Shown: one piece after another, positions 1 through 7,025 of the stretch
Numbering within the stretch: position 1 is the stretch's first letter
Layout of the letters: the number at the start of each line of letters is the position of its first letter
Origin: Candidatus Omnitrophota bacterium
GTDB lineage: Bacteria > Hinthialibacterota > Hinthialibacteria > Hinthialibacterales > JAKPRU01
Direction of reading: 5' to 3'
DNA length: 7,585 nucleotides
NCBI GenBank assembly: GCA_029557025.1
Contig: JAKPRU010001253.1
Location: 1-7,585 of the forward strand
The notes under the pieces: generated by a model
The model's input: only the letters and a program-made list of their open reading frames with translations
Told to the model about the DNA's origin: nothing
The model's database searches: none
Position numbers and translations under genes: made by a program

Positions 1-199
1 CAATGCAGACTTTTCCGCCATCCATCGGAATGAACCGATAGTCCGAAACGGCCGATTTTGTCTTAATCAATACGATGCTGAACGCGGGATGATCGGTCAC
101 AACATCGACCGAATGCAGGACATTCGCATTGCCGAAATTAAGTTGTAAACCAAATAAAATCAATAGAATAGCGAGGCGGATGAGATTTGGGCAAACCAC
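1..199 (-). CDS. Exported protein with AMIN-like N-terminal region (secretin/PilQ-like), 5' part only
   Basis: This is the first 66 residues of a gene that runs off the left edge of the window. It starts with GTG at 199-197, preceded by GGAG seven bases upstream, and the frame stays open to the edge. Residues 1-26 form a typical Sec signal peptide: a short basic start (Arg8), a hydrophobic core at about 9-20 (LAILLILFGLQL), and a plausible cleavage after GNA or NAN. The mature part (VDVVTDHPAFSIVLIKT..., then DYRFIPMDGGKVCI) has the strand pattern and the 'xYRxxxLxxGxxVxI' ending of AMIN domains. These are periplasmic domains found at the N-terminus of PilQ-type secretins and of some amidases, where they bind peptidoglycan. 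The AMIN call is pattern recognition on a fragment. The downstream domain that would separate a secretin from an amidase lies outside the window. A promoter and leader hairpin lie upstream, and the gene follows a TPR gene in the same orientation. Confidence 0.6.
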   Translation of the reverse strand, partial: MVCPNLIRLAILLILFGLQLNFGNANVLHSVDVVTDHPAFSIVLIKTKSAVSDYRFIPMDGGKVCI

Positions 200-248
200 A
201 ATACGTCTCCGTTTCCTACTCCTCGTTATTCGCCACCCGAACCGACAG

Positions 249-264
249 ATGCGGATCCCCGCAT
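249..264 (-). other. Leader hairpin in the 5' untranslated region of the AMIN-like gene
   Basis: A perfect 6-bp inverted repeat, ATGCGG / CCGCAT, closes a 4-base loop. It lies between the predicted promoter (301-330) and the GTG start at 199, so it would fold in the roughly 95-base leader of the transcript. There is no U-run after it, so it is not an intrinsic terminator. It could stabilise the mRNA or be a chance fold. Confidence 0.35.
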
Positions 265-300
265 TCTCTTTTGTCGGCATACTTACATAGAATCTTAAGT

Positions 301-330
301 ATCTTAGCCTTAGAACCCCCGGTTTGTCAA
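301..330 (-). promoter_or_regulatory. Sigma70-type promoter for the AMIN-like gene
   Basis: Read on the minus strand, a perfect -35 box TTGACA (330-325) is followed by an 18-bp spacer and a -10 box TAAGAT (306-301; 4 of 6 matches to TATAAT). Transcription would start near 294-295, giving a leader of about 95 bases before the GTG start at 199. The promoter lies just past the end of the TPR gene (stop at 376-378), so the AMIN-like gene could be expressed on its own as well as by read-through. No terminator is seen between the two genes. Confidence 0.6.
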
Positions 331-375
331 CAACTATCAACCCAGTGATCTTAAACCTCGAAAGTTGGCCGGAAA

Positions 376-804
376 TTACAGATCCTTTAAGTGCGCGCGG
401 ACCTCATCAAGATCCCTTTGGCGGCAAGGCCGAATGGGGTTCTCTTTCTCGACCGCATCAATGAATTTCTGGAAGTAAGCTGCCGCTCTCTTCTTCTCCT
501 CGCGTTTCTCATAAGCCAGAGCCAGATTATAGAACAACTCGGGGACATCCAGCCCCATCGCTTCGGCATCCTCAAGGGATTTCAATCCTTGCGCCAACTT
601 TCCCGCTCTGCACAACAGCGCTCCCGTGTTGTAATGATCCAGGGCCGTCAGAGGTTTCCAGCCCAGCTTCGCTTTCATATTATGGATCTCCTCTCCAGGA
701 AGCGAATAGAACAGGGTCCAACCGTAACGGTTGAACGCATATCCTTCACTCTCTTTGAGAAGGTCCTGAAAACGTCTCTTTTCAAACTCGTATAGATCCA
801 CCAT
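376..804 (-). CDS. Small TPR-repeat protein of unknown function
   Basis: This 142-residue soluble protein has no signal peptide or membrane segment. Two tetratricopeptide-type repeats are visible at about residues 55-88 (LDHYNTGALLCRAGKLAQGL... ) and 88-121 (PELFYNLALAYEKREEKKRA...), with the usual small and aromatic residues at helix-packing positions. TPRs form helical hairpins that bind partner proteins, so a scaffold or adaptor role is likely but the partner is unknown. The N-terminal 50 residues are basic/aromatic and match nothing I recognise. The ATG at 804 is preceded by GGGAG nine bases upstream. A second ATG eight bases further upstream is out of frame. The gene starts 29 bases after the stop of the FlhB-domain gene on the same strand, so the two are probably co-transcribed. 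That spacing makes an export-related role possible, but this is inference only. Confidence 0.75.
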   Translation of the reverse strand: MVDLYEFEKRRFQDLLKESEGYAFNRYGWTLFYSLPGEEIHNMKAKLGWKPLTALDHYNTGALLCRAGKLAQGLKSLEDAEAMGLDVPELFYNLALAYEKREEKKRAAAYFQKFIDAVEKENPIRPCRQRDLDEVRAHLKDL

Positions 805-833
805 CGAAACATTCTCCCTTTATTGAACCCGGT

Positions 834-1136
834 TCATATCCGGCTTTCGTTCTCGATCATTTTGCGGTTGAGATTATAGACAAACGCCAGGACTTCCGCC
901 ACGGCTTTGTAGAGTTCCGGCGGAATCACATCCCCCAGTTCGACCTTTGCGAGGACTTCCACCAGATCGGGATCCTGGTAAAGCGGAATATCGTGTTCCC
1001 TCGCGATCGCCAAAATCTGTTCGGCGATATAGCCGGAGCCTTTGGCAACCACATGCGGCGCGCTGTCTTCCCCGCGTCGATACCGCAATGCGACGGCTTT
1101 CTTGCGCGTCGGGGATATGTCCTGTTCCGATTCCAT
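834..1136 (-). CDS. Stand-alone FlhB/YscU-type cytoplasmic-domain protein
   Basis: The 100-residue product matches the C-terminal cytoplasmic domain of FlhB/YscU export-switch proteins: AVALRY at 14-19, then [24 protein letters not shown] (about 33-56) and [21 protein letters not shown] (about 67-87). In full-length FlhB this domain follows four membrane helices, sits in the export gate of the flagellar or type III apparatus, and cleaves itself at NPTH to switch substrate specificity. Here there are no membrane helices, and the site equivalent to NPTH reads SPTR (residues 8-12 region), so autocleavage is not expected. Free-standing FlhB-like domains are known in several phyla, and one has been reported to replace the cleaved part of FlhB. 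I chose the ATG at 1136 because homology begins just after it. The same frame stays open to 1277, but those extra 47 residues are not recognisable. The Shine-Dalgarno (GGGG, about 12 bases upstream) is weak. No other flagellar gene is visible in the window. Confidence 0.8.
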   Translation of the reverse strand: MESEQDISPTRKKAVALRYRRGEDSAPHVVAKGSGYIAEQILAIAREHDIPLYQDPDLVEVLAKVELGDVIPPELYKAVAEVLAFVYNLNRKMIENESRI

Positions 1137-1329
1137 CTGGTCGTTTTTCCCCAATCTGTGAATTATCAGGCTATCATAAACGGCATCCTTCCCGCCACCG
1201 AACCCCTGGGACACGGCTCGATAAAACCGCCGAATTCTTGTATCATCCGCTCCTGTGGGCAGCATCAATATCGTCACACAAATCCATCCGGTGACTATTA
1301 TTTGCCCTCAGGCACGGAAAGGAAATATC
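1137..1329. other. Divergent intergenic region between the FlhB-domain gene and the oxidoreductase gene
   Basis: This 193-bp spacer should hold promoters for both directions. For the plus strand, a -10-like TATTAT lies at 1296-1301 with a weak -35 match GTCACA (1273-1278) at 17-bp spacing, which would leave only a very short leader before the ATG at 1330. On the minus strand there are A/T-rich boxes (TATGAT, GATAAT) near 1160-1180 but no convincing -35 partner. None of these is strong. The extended open frames that cross this region in both directions do not look like coding sequence. Confidence 0.3.
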
Positions 1330-2679
1330 ATGTCGAGCGAATCGGAAATCACCAGAAGATCTTTCGTCAAAACAACCGCTGGAGGCAGTCTGGCTCTGAG
1401 TCTTGGAGGTCTTGCGTGCAAGACCACAGCGAAAAAGGCCGCTGCTCCCGGGATTGCCGTCACAAGGTCGGCGAACGAGTGCATTCAAATCGGAGTCATC
1501 GGGATCGGCGGCAGAGGTCGATCCTTGCTTGATAAAGCCATCGAACTGAGCAACGACAAAAACATCAACTGCAGGGTTGTTGCTGTTTGCGATGTTTACG
1601 CCAAACGTCGAAACGCAGCGGCTCAGAAAGCCGCTGCGCAGGGATTTGAGTTCTATCGAGATTTACTGAACCGTACCGATATCAACGCGGTCATCATTGC
1701 CACACCGGACCACTGGCACGCGCCGATGGCCCTCGATGCGATCAACGCCGGGAAAGACGTTTACCTTGAAAAACCGATGACCCATACCGTCGATGAAGCA
1801 CGCCAGGTTCACGAAGCCGTACTTCGCACGGGTGCGGTACTCCAGGTCGGAAGCCAGACCACTTCCAGCGACCAGTGGTGGAAAGCCCGCGAGGTCGTCG
1901 CAAAAGGGATGCTCGGCAAGATGCTCATGTCCCAGGGGTCGTATCACCGCAATTCCAAGGAGGGTGAGTGGAATTACAGCATCGATCCCGGGGCCGGCCC
2001 CGATGGAAAAGGCGAGGATTTCATCAACTGGAAAGAATGGCTCGGACCTGCGCCCGCACGGGAGTGGGACCCCGAACGGTTCTTCCGATTCCGTAAGTTC
2101 TGGGACTATTCCGGTGGTATTGCCACGGACCTCTTTTACCATGTTATGGCCCCCCTCAATCTCGTTTGGGGCCAGGGCGAGTTTCCGTACCGGGTCGTGG
2201 GAACCGGTGGAATCTGGTGTTTCCATGACAGGGAAGTACCCGATACCTTCATGCTCTGCGCCGATTATCCCACCGGGCATTCTGTGGTCCTTTCATCCTC
2301 CATGGCCAACGACACCCACATTCCGGGCTTGATTCGCGGGCACGAGGCCACTCTCATTATGGTAGAACATGGTGAGTTTGAGGGAAGCACACCGCATATC
2401 ACCGTGGAGGCTCAACGCACTTTCCGCGAGGATTTCATAAACAAGTGGGGCCGAGACAAAATCGTCATCAAGACCGAGCCGGAAAAAAGGGATGACCACA
2501 TGGTCAACTGGCTGCGTTGCATTCGGACAAGAGAAAAACCTGTTCTGCACTCCGAATTGGGCTACAAGGCCATGGCGGCAATCGGGATGTCCGTTCAGTC
2601 ATTCCGCGAAGGGAAGGTTCTCTATTTCGATTCGGAAAAACAGAAAGTCGTCAACGAACCGCCGAAAATCAGGGCCTGA
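1330..2679 (+). CDS. Tat-exported Gfo/Idh/MocA-family oxidoreductase
   Basis: The complete 449-residue protein is a dehydrogenase of the Gfo/Idh/MocA family, which uses NAD(P) to oxidise or reduce sugars, inositols and related polyols. It begins with a twin-arginine export signal (TRRSFVK at 8-14, then a Gly/Ala/Leu-rich stretch to about 29), so the folded, cofactor-loaded enzyme is probably sent to the periplasm or cell surface. Cys30 follows 'GLA', a poor lipobox, so membrane anchoring is possible but not supported. The Rossmann fold starts at [10 protein letters not shown] (GIGGRG 58-63), with the acidic nucleotide-binding region at VVAVCD (83-88). ATPDHWH (124-130) and EKPM (147-150; Lys148 is the family's conserved active-site lysine) follow, and the substrate-domain motif GGxxxDxxxH has Asp267 and His271. 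The exact substrate cannot be read. GH109-type glycosidases share the Tat signal and fold, so a glycosidase role is an alternative. The ATG at 1330 has AAGGA about seven bases upstream. An in-frame start at 1255 would bury the Tat motif and is rejected. Confidence 0.9.
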   Translation: MSSESEITRRSFVKTTAGGSLALSLGGLACKTTAKKAAAPGIAVTRSANECIQIGVIGIGGRGRSLLDKAIELSNDKNINCRVVAVCDVYAKRRNAAAQKAAAQGFEFYRDLLNRTDINAVIIATPDHWHAPMALDAINAGKDVYLEKPMTHTVDEARQVHEAVLRTGAVLQVGSQTTSSDQWWKAREVVAKGMLGKMLMSQGSYHRNSKEGEWNYSIDPGAGPDGKGEDFINWKEWLGPAPAREWDPERFFRFRKFWDYSGGIATDLFYHVMAPLNLVWGQGEFPYRVVGTGGIWCFHDREVPDTFMLCADYPTGHSVVLSSSMANDTHIPGLIRGHEATLIMVEHGEFEGSTPHITVEAQRTFREDFINKWGRDKIVIKTEPEKRDDHMVNWLRCIRTREKPVLHSELGYKAMAAIGMSVQSFREGKVLYFDSEKQKVVNEPPKIRA

Positions 2680-2715
2680 AAGATTAGATTAAGATTCGGT
2701 CTGTTTGCATCACTG

Positions 2716-2741
2716 GGGGCGCAGCTCCATGCGCCCCTTTT
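2716..2741 (+). terminator. Intrinsic terminator of the oxidoreductase gene
   Basis: A perfect 8-bp GC-rich stem, GGGGCGCA (2716-2723) and TGCGCCCC (2730-2737), closes a 6-base loop and is followed by TTTT. It lies 36 bases after the oxidoreductase stop. The convergent restriction-modification gene ends at 2756, only 15 bases beyond. On the minus strand the stem has no U-run after it, so it terminates mainly in the plus direction. Confidence 0.8.
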
Positions 2742-2755
2742 GATTGGTATCTTCA

Positions 2756-5700
2756 CTATTCCAGCGCCGGATCATCGAACAGGGTTCTTTCCATGCTGCG
2801 CAAACTGGGTGGCTTGCGAAGATCCGGGCGAACAGGGGGCAACTCCTCTGCCGAGAAACATGGCCCTTCGCACACGGCCTCCAGAAGGTTGGCTTGTTCG
2901 GGATATCCCGCCACGGTGGCCTCCAGCACCCAAAGCAGTTCCAACAGTTCCGTTGTGAACTCGCCGGTCCAGCATTCGGGACGGATGTCGTCCAATGGGG
3001 AGGATTTCCTCCCCGCGCCTTTTTTCATGCGGTACTTCAGCCACGATTGCACCACCTTGAGACCGGAAACTTCAAATTCGTAAACCTCAGGCGCGACCGG
3101 GCGAAACTCACCCTCGCCCACATGCAGCGTTCGTGTGGATTCTTCATAATGAAACGATTCGGGATACCCATCCGGTTTGCCCGGCACGGCTTTGATACAT
3201 CGCGCTTTCCCCCTGGGAATCTGCCCGGAATTCTTTCCCTTGGGGACAAATCGTTCACCATACGTGTGCAGCCAGAGCAATCGTTTTCCGACACGACAAA
3301 CCTTCGTGAACAATCCGGCATCTTTTGTGATTGGCACTCGCAATTCGCGGGTGCCCAATTCCTTTTCATAGTGTCCGGTGAATGCCGGTTGTGCCAGTAT
3401 CCCATACAGATAGGCCAGAAGATCTTCCGGCGACACTTTTCGGTTATATGTTCCCGTAAGCAAGTCAAGCAGGCCAGGCAGGATATTCGGCTCGGTTGCA
3501 TCGGAGTCGCGATAAAGAGGCAGAATGTCCTTTCCACCAAACGAACCTCTCAGATGGTGCCGATCCGGGATTCTGCTACATGCAGTCAACGCCGGGCCGC
3601 TACCCAAAGGATGATTGAACAAGCAGGTCACATACACCTGTCTTGGTCCACGGCTATACCATAGAGCCGGGCGCAGATAATCACCCAACCGATTGTCTGC
3701 CAGAATCCATTGTCGATCGAAACTGCGGTAGGCATAACGAAGAATGGGAGGTTCCGGCGCATTCGGAGGCAATGCTTTCAAGGACTTCTCCCCATTGCCG
3801 TTAGGTGGCGCTTGAAGACACGGTGAAGCGATTGTCCGGTCTCGCGTCTCGTGAAATGCCTCTGCCCTGTCTTTGGAGCAGAGAAGCATTCGCCATCGCT
3901 TTTTCAGTGTTTCCCGATCGGGACAGATCGGCCATGTGCGCTTGAATTCGCATCCCGAATGCTGCCACGGCATCAGGTCTGTCAGGAGAGGCCAGTCGAA
4001 ATACTGCCCCTCTCCGCCGGGGCGGAAAGGAGCCTGCCATACATTCGGACAGTCCACCCATGACACATCCGCAAAAGACTGAATGGCATCCAGTGCCTTC
4101 AGTTTCTCGCTTCTTGCGCCGTCAATGCGAACATAATGGACCTTCGCGGGTCGGCTCTTCTTAATCTTTCCATAGCGAACAGCAACCGCGATGGCGACAG
4201 GGGTTCGTATAGCGAAAACATTCTCGCTCTTGCGTGTGCCGCGTCCCTCCCCGCCCAGATCCAGAATCCAGACCTCGTCACATGCTCGTCGAATATGCTC
4301 CCTCATTCCGCAAAAGGCGTCGCCATCAAGGTAACTGGATGCACTGATGAAACTCACAATCCCCTGCCCGGAGGCGGCCGTTTGCTCGAACACCTTCCAG
4401 AGCGCCCAGCGCCAGAAATAGACGTAGAGGTTGTAGAGATTCTTAACATGGACTCCATACCCGGCAGCAACGACAGGATCGAGAAAATCGTTGAAAATGG
4501 CCGTATCCCCTCGCCGGTTATTACCCCAGCGAACCCATCCGCCGGTGCGTCCTTTGTTGTCCTTATCCGCTGCTTCATGACGGTCGTAGGGTGGATTCCC
4601 CAGGCACACGAGGACCGGGACCTCCCGTTTCACCTTGAGCGCCTTGGCGTGCTGCTCGGCGATAGGTTGGAGAATAAACGGCAAATAGGGCGGCTCTGCA
4701 TCCGGGCTTTCCAGCGTATCGGTCAGATAAATATGTGTACCGTCCTTGGGCAACTGAGCGCCGTGATCGCGCAGGGCGCGGTCGACCCGCAATTCGGCCA
4801 CCGAGTAAGGGCCGACCATCAGTTCAAAACCATACAGATTGGCGGCAAGAACACCGGCCCGTCCCGGCACTGCGCCGGCCCCCTCCTCGGCCTCGATTCG
4901 ATGTAGCGCGTGTTCGATTACGCCCAGCAGATAGGTCCCCGTACCGGCAGCCGGATCGAGCGTCACAACGCCGGGATCGGCAAATCCCAACGGTCTATCA
5001 AGATGGTTCACAAGCAGGTCATCAATAAGCCGGACTTGGGCACGTACAACCTCGACAGGTGTGTAATAAGCCCCCACATCCTTGCGCAGTTTCGGATCAT
5101 AAACCGCGAGAAAATCCTCGTAAAAATAAAGCCAGGGATTTTCGCGACCACTCAGTGTGGCAGAAGGCACAACGGCAATGACACGCAACAGCAGGTCGAG
5201 TGAAGCCGCCATCTCGCTGCGTGCATCAGCATCCGTGAGCACCTGGAGTGCGCGGGAAAGCAAGTTGTGCTGTGCGGCAAGGCTCTTTTCCGCGCTCTCG
5301 AGTGTGAGCGGATCAGCCCCTTCACTGCGTCCCAATAGCAAAGCGAAGGTGACGGTCTGAGCGTAGGCATCCGCGAACTGCTCGTCCGAAGCATCAGGGA
5401 ACAGCAGTTGCCGCCAGTCCTTGGCAAGATGGTGCAAGGGTGAGTCCGGCCGCTTCAGTGCGTCAGTTACATCCTCACGCAGCATTCGGCAAAGCGGGGC
5501 CAGAAGATCGGCGAATCCCTTGAGATCAAGTCTTCCCCGGCTGTCGGTGGGGATGATGGGCTGCCAGGAAAGAAAATCTCGTAGGAGGCGTTCAATAGCA
5601 GGCGCATCCTCCTCGGCAATGGCCTTCTTCCCGTCCGCTGTGATATCTCCGGAAAGCCGGGCGATCTTTCCCACAAGTTCCCCGCTCCGATAAAGCGCCC

Positions 5701-6058
5701 ACTCGTTCCCATCTGTGTAAAGGATATTGGGAATACCCGAAAAACGTTTCCATTGTTCCCGATTATGACCCTTGAAACGCGAGGTGTTCGCGCCGACACC
5801 GGGGGCTTTCACTTCCACATAACCTGCAAGCAGTCCGTTTAGATGAACAGCATAATCAGGTCGGCCCAGGCGACCGGGCAGCGCGCTTTCACCTGTGCAG
5901 ACCACATCCCAGCCGAAAGCACGGGCAATGTCGGAAATAAAGTGTTCGAATGGTCCACGCAACTGATCCTCCCGCTCACCGACAGTCAGCTGCGACATCT
6001 TTACGGCCACACTGTCCGCAAAGTCCCTCAACGCCGTCAGGATGGCATGTTCCGGCAT
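2756..6058 (-). CDS. Single-chain restriction-modification enzyme: nuclease, N6-adenine methyltransferase and type ISP-like specificity region
   Basis: The 1100-residue intact protein should both methylate adenine in a specific DNA sequence and cut unmodified DNA. The N-terminal nuclease domain (about 25-165) has the PD-(D/E)xK pattern: Asp68 in GRPDYAV, then Glu82 and Lys84 in GYVEVKAPG, with a preceding helix carrying Glu38. Next comes a helical connector (about 170-320). The methyltransferase (about 325-630) has YYTPxEVV (331-338), the SAM-binding motif I LDPAAGTGT (367-375) and catalytic motif IV NPPY (488-491), in the gamma order of N6-adenine enzymes. Residues from about 670 to 1060 resemble the C-terminal specificity region of type ISP enzymes (LRYAYRSFDRQWILADNR at 773-790; SPEDLLAYLYGILAQPAFT at 876-894). 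Unlike LlaGI/LlaBIII-type ISP enzymes, which are about 1500 residues, there is no superfamily 2 helicase between nuclease and methylase, so the architecture is nearer to type IIG. The ATG at 6058 has GGGAG about ten bases upstream. No separate methylase, specificity or controller gene is seen nearby. Confidence 0.88.
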   Translation of the reverse strand: MPEHAILTALRDFADSVAVKMSQLTVGEREDQLRGPFEHFISDIARAFGWDVVCTGESALPGRLGRPDYAVHLNGLLAGYVEVKAPGVGANTSRFKGHNREQWKRFSGIPNILYTDGNEWALYRSGELVGKIARLSGDITADGKKAIAEEDAPAIERLLRDFLSWQPIIPTDSRGRLDLKGFADLLAPLCRMLREDVTDALKRPDSPLHHLAKDWRQLLFPDASDEQFADAYAQTVTFALLLGRSEGADPLTLESAEKSLAAQHNLLSRALQVLTDADARSEMAASLDLLLRVIAVVPSATLSGRENPWLYFYEDFLAVYDPKLRKDVGAYYTPVEVVRAQVRLIDDLLVNHLDRPLGFADPGVVTLDPAAGTGTYLLGVIEHALHRIEAEEGAGAVPGRAGVLAANLYGFELMVGPYSVAELRVDRALRDHGAQLPKDGTHIYLTDTLESPDAEPPYLPFILQPIAEQHAKALKVKREVPVLVCLGNPPYDRHEAADKDNKGRTGGWVRWGNNRRGDTAIFNDFLDPVVAAGYGVHVKNLYNLYVYFWRWALWKVFEQTAASGQGIVSFISASSYLDGDAFCGMREHIRRACDEVWILDLGGEGRGTRKSENVFAIRTPVAIAVAVRYGKIKKSRPAKVHYVRIDGARSEKLKALDAIQSFADVSWVDCPNVWQAPFRPGGEGQYFDWPLLTDLMPWQHSGCEFKRTWPICPDRETLKKRWRMLLCSKDRAEAFHETRDRTIASPCLQAPPNGNGEKSLKALPPNAPEPPILRYAYRSFDRQWILADNRLGDYLRPALWYSRGPRQVYVTCLFNHPLGSGPALTACSRIPDRHHLRGSFGGKDILPLYRDSDATEPNILPGLLDLLTGTYNRKVSPEDLLAYLYGILAQPAFTGHYEKELGTRELRVPITKDAGLFTKVCRVGKRLLWLHTYGERFVPKGKNSGQIPRGKARCIKAVPGKPDGYPESFHYEESTRTLHVGEGEFRPVAPEVYEFEVSGLKVVQSWLKYRMKKGAGRKSSPLDDIRPECWTGEFTTELLELLWVLEATVAGYPEQANLLEAVCEGPCFSAEELPPVRPDLRKPPSLRSMERTLFDDPALE

Positions 6059-6306
6059 TCGATTTGCGCTCCCTTGTAAAACTCGGGATCATCGGAATTC
6101 AAGTGCGGGCTATTTTATCGGATTTGTTCGTTGAACACTACCGAAACGGAGGGTCTTCAGATGCTCATCTTAATGCACGCGCAAGCGCAATCCTTCCAAA
6201 TGGGCCGCAAAACTGCGCCGGTTTTCCCTGAATCTCACCCGAAGGAGATACCACAACATGAGCATCTGTTCCTGTGACCGGTCGATGCGGCGAAAAAAAA
6301 TGATGA
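6059..6306. other. Spacer between the GntR gene and the restriction-modification gene
   Basis: This 248-bp region presumably carries the promoter of the restriction-modification gene. On the minus strand a -10-like TAAAAT lies at 6117-6112, about 55 bases before the ATG, but no -35 box sits at the right distance. The region also contains a long-range inverted repeat, described separately. After the GntR stop there is a run of eight T's on the minus strand (6300-6293) without a convincing stem before it, so read-through from the GntR gene into the restriction gene is possible. Confidence 0.4.
6158..6268. repeat. Perfect 11-bp inverted repeat upstream of the restriction-modification gene
   Basis: CAGATGCTCAT at 6158-6168 is matched exactly by its reverse complement ATGAGCATCTG at 6258-6268. 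Each arm is itself close to a small dyad of the form AGATGnnCATCT: the arm near 6159-6170 is perfect, and the one at 6256-6267 has one mismatch. Two like sites about 97 bp apart, centre to centre, could be operators for a dimeric regulator, or the arms could pair as the base of a long RNA stem. They do not match the known FadR-type consensus TnGTnnnACnA. Confidence 0.5.
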
Positions 6307-7023
6307 TTATTCCGGCCCACCACGGTATACAGGATCGTCGTAGTTGACCTTGTGCAGGTGATGCAAAAACATCGCAACCTCAAAAGCATAAGCGTCCCGC
6401 TTCTCCAACGCTGCAACAATGAGGCGATGTTTTTCGAGGGTGATTTCGGTCGCCGGGACAGTGGAAGAATAGGTCAACATGGACTTGAAAAAGGGATCCA
6501 ATAGTTCCCAGAACCATATTGCCAATTTGTTGCCCGACATCCGAACGAGTCGCTCATGAAACTTGCGATTCAGTTGGAACCAGAGCGCCTGATCATTTCC
6601 CCAATTGAGCATTTTTTCGTAAGTCCGACGCAAATCAACTACGTCTTCATAGGTAGCTCGTCTGAATATCTCCGGCGCCAAACCGATCTCCAACGCGCTC
6701 CGGAAACTTCCCATGTGGGCAAACACGTCCTGGGAAACATTATTGTCGGTCAGCAAGCGGATGAAATCCAGCAATGTAAACGAGCGCTGTAAACGCATCC
6801 CCCGCTTCCGTCGGCTGTCGATGATCCCCATTGCCCGCAGGCGGGTCAGCGCCTCACGAACGCTGGTCCGACTGATCCCGGTCTGCTGAACGATGAAATC
6901 CTCCGACGGCAAAGGATCCCCAATGGCAATATGCTGATTTCGAATATACTCGCCGATCCACTCGAAAATTCCGTCCGTCGTCGAACCTTTGTTGTTTGTC
7001 CTTTTTGGTTGCGTGGTTTTCAT
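6307..7023 (-). CDS. GntR-family transcriptional regulator, FadR/FCD subfamily
   Basis: The 238-residue protein has a GntR winged helix-turn-helix (about 16-78): a two-helix start, then LPSEDFIVQQTGISRTSVREAL (38-59; the recognition helix), RLRAMGIIDSRRKRGMRL and its wing. It is followed by an all-helical FCD ligand-binding domain (about 100-225) with the signatures RSALEIGLAPEI (108-119), NRKFHERL (152-159), EKHRLIVAAL (197-206) and a final HHLH (221-224). In many FCD proteins an Asp and three His residues bind a metal. Here His156, His199 and His222 are present, but the usual Asp of DxxxH is Asn152, so metal or ligand use may differ. Such dimeric repressors respond to sugar acids, organic acids or acyl compounds; the ligand is unknown. 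I chose the ATG at 7023 because it starts 15 residues before the DNA-binding domain. A GTG at 7119 would add 32 unrecognisable residues. The Shine-Dalgarno (GGGGG, 11 bases away) is weak and lies in an imperfect palindrome. The gene is divergent from the pseudopilin gene. Confidence 0.9.
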   Translation of the reverse strand: MKTTQPKRTNNKGSTTDGIFEWIGEYIRNQHIAIGDPLPSEDFIVQQTGISRTSVREALTRLRAMGIIDSRRKRGMRLQRSFTLLDFIRLLTDNNVSQDVFAHMGSFRSALEIGLAPEIFRRATYEDVVDLRRTYEKMLNWGNDQALWFQLNRKFHERLVRMSGNKLAIWFWELLDPFFKSMLTYSSTVPATEITLEKHRLIVAALEKRDAYAFEVAMFLHHLHKVNYDDPVYRGGPE

Positions 7024-7025
7024 TC

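Noticed and set aside
1137..1277. 47-residue N-terminal extension of the FlhB-domain protein
   Set aside because: The frame is open, but the residues match nothing in the family, which begins right after the ATG at 1136, and the extension would nearly fill the divergent promoter region.
1255..1329. Upstream in-frame start for the oxidoreductase
   Set aside because: It would place 25 residues before the twin-arginine signal, which works near the N-terminus, and the ATG at 1330 has the better ribosome-binding site.
2744..3664. Long plus-strand open frame (306 codons) antisense to the restriction-modification gene
   Set aside because: It overlaps a fully supported minus-strand coding region, has no recognisable domain, and reads as low-complexity Arg/Ser/Phe-rich shadow translation. 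The same applies to the plus-strand frame at 4136-4906.
2680..6306. Restriction-modification gene as a recent insertion with flanking direct repeats or att sites
   Set aside because: I compared the two flanking spacers by eye and found no shared direct repeat, tRNA end, transposase or integrase remnant; base composition also looks like the neighbours.
6258..6347. Tiny plus-strand open frame of 29 residues starting at ATG 6258 with a good AAGGAG (6242-6247)
   Set aside because: The Shine-Dalgarno is attractive, but the product is Arg/Lys/Met-rich with no recognisable pattern, it runs into the 3' end of the GntR gene on the other strand, and no promoter is visible. Its ATG is part of the inverted repeat, which explains the sequence equally well.
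6165..6419. Minus-strand 84-codon frame overlapping the end of the GntR gene
   Set aside because: Its first half is the GntR coding sequence in another frame, the rest shows no domain, and it has no ribosome-binding site.
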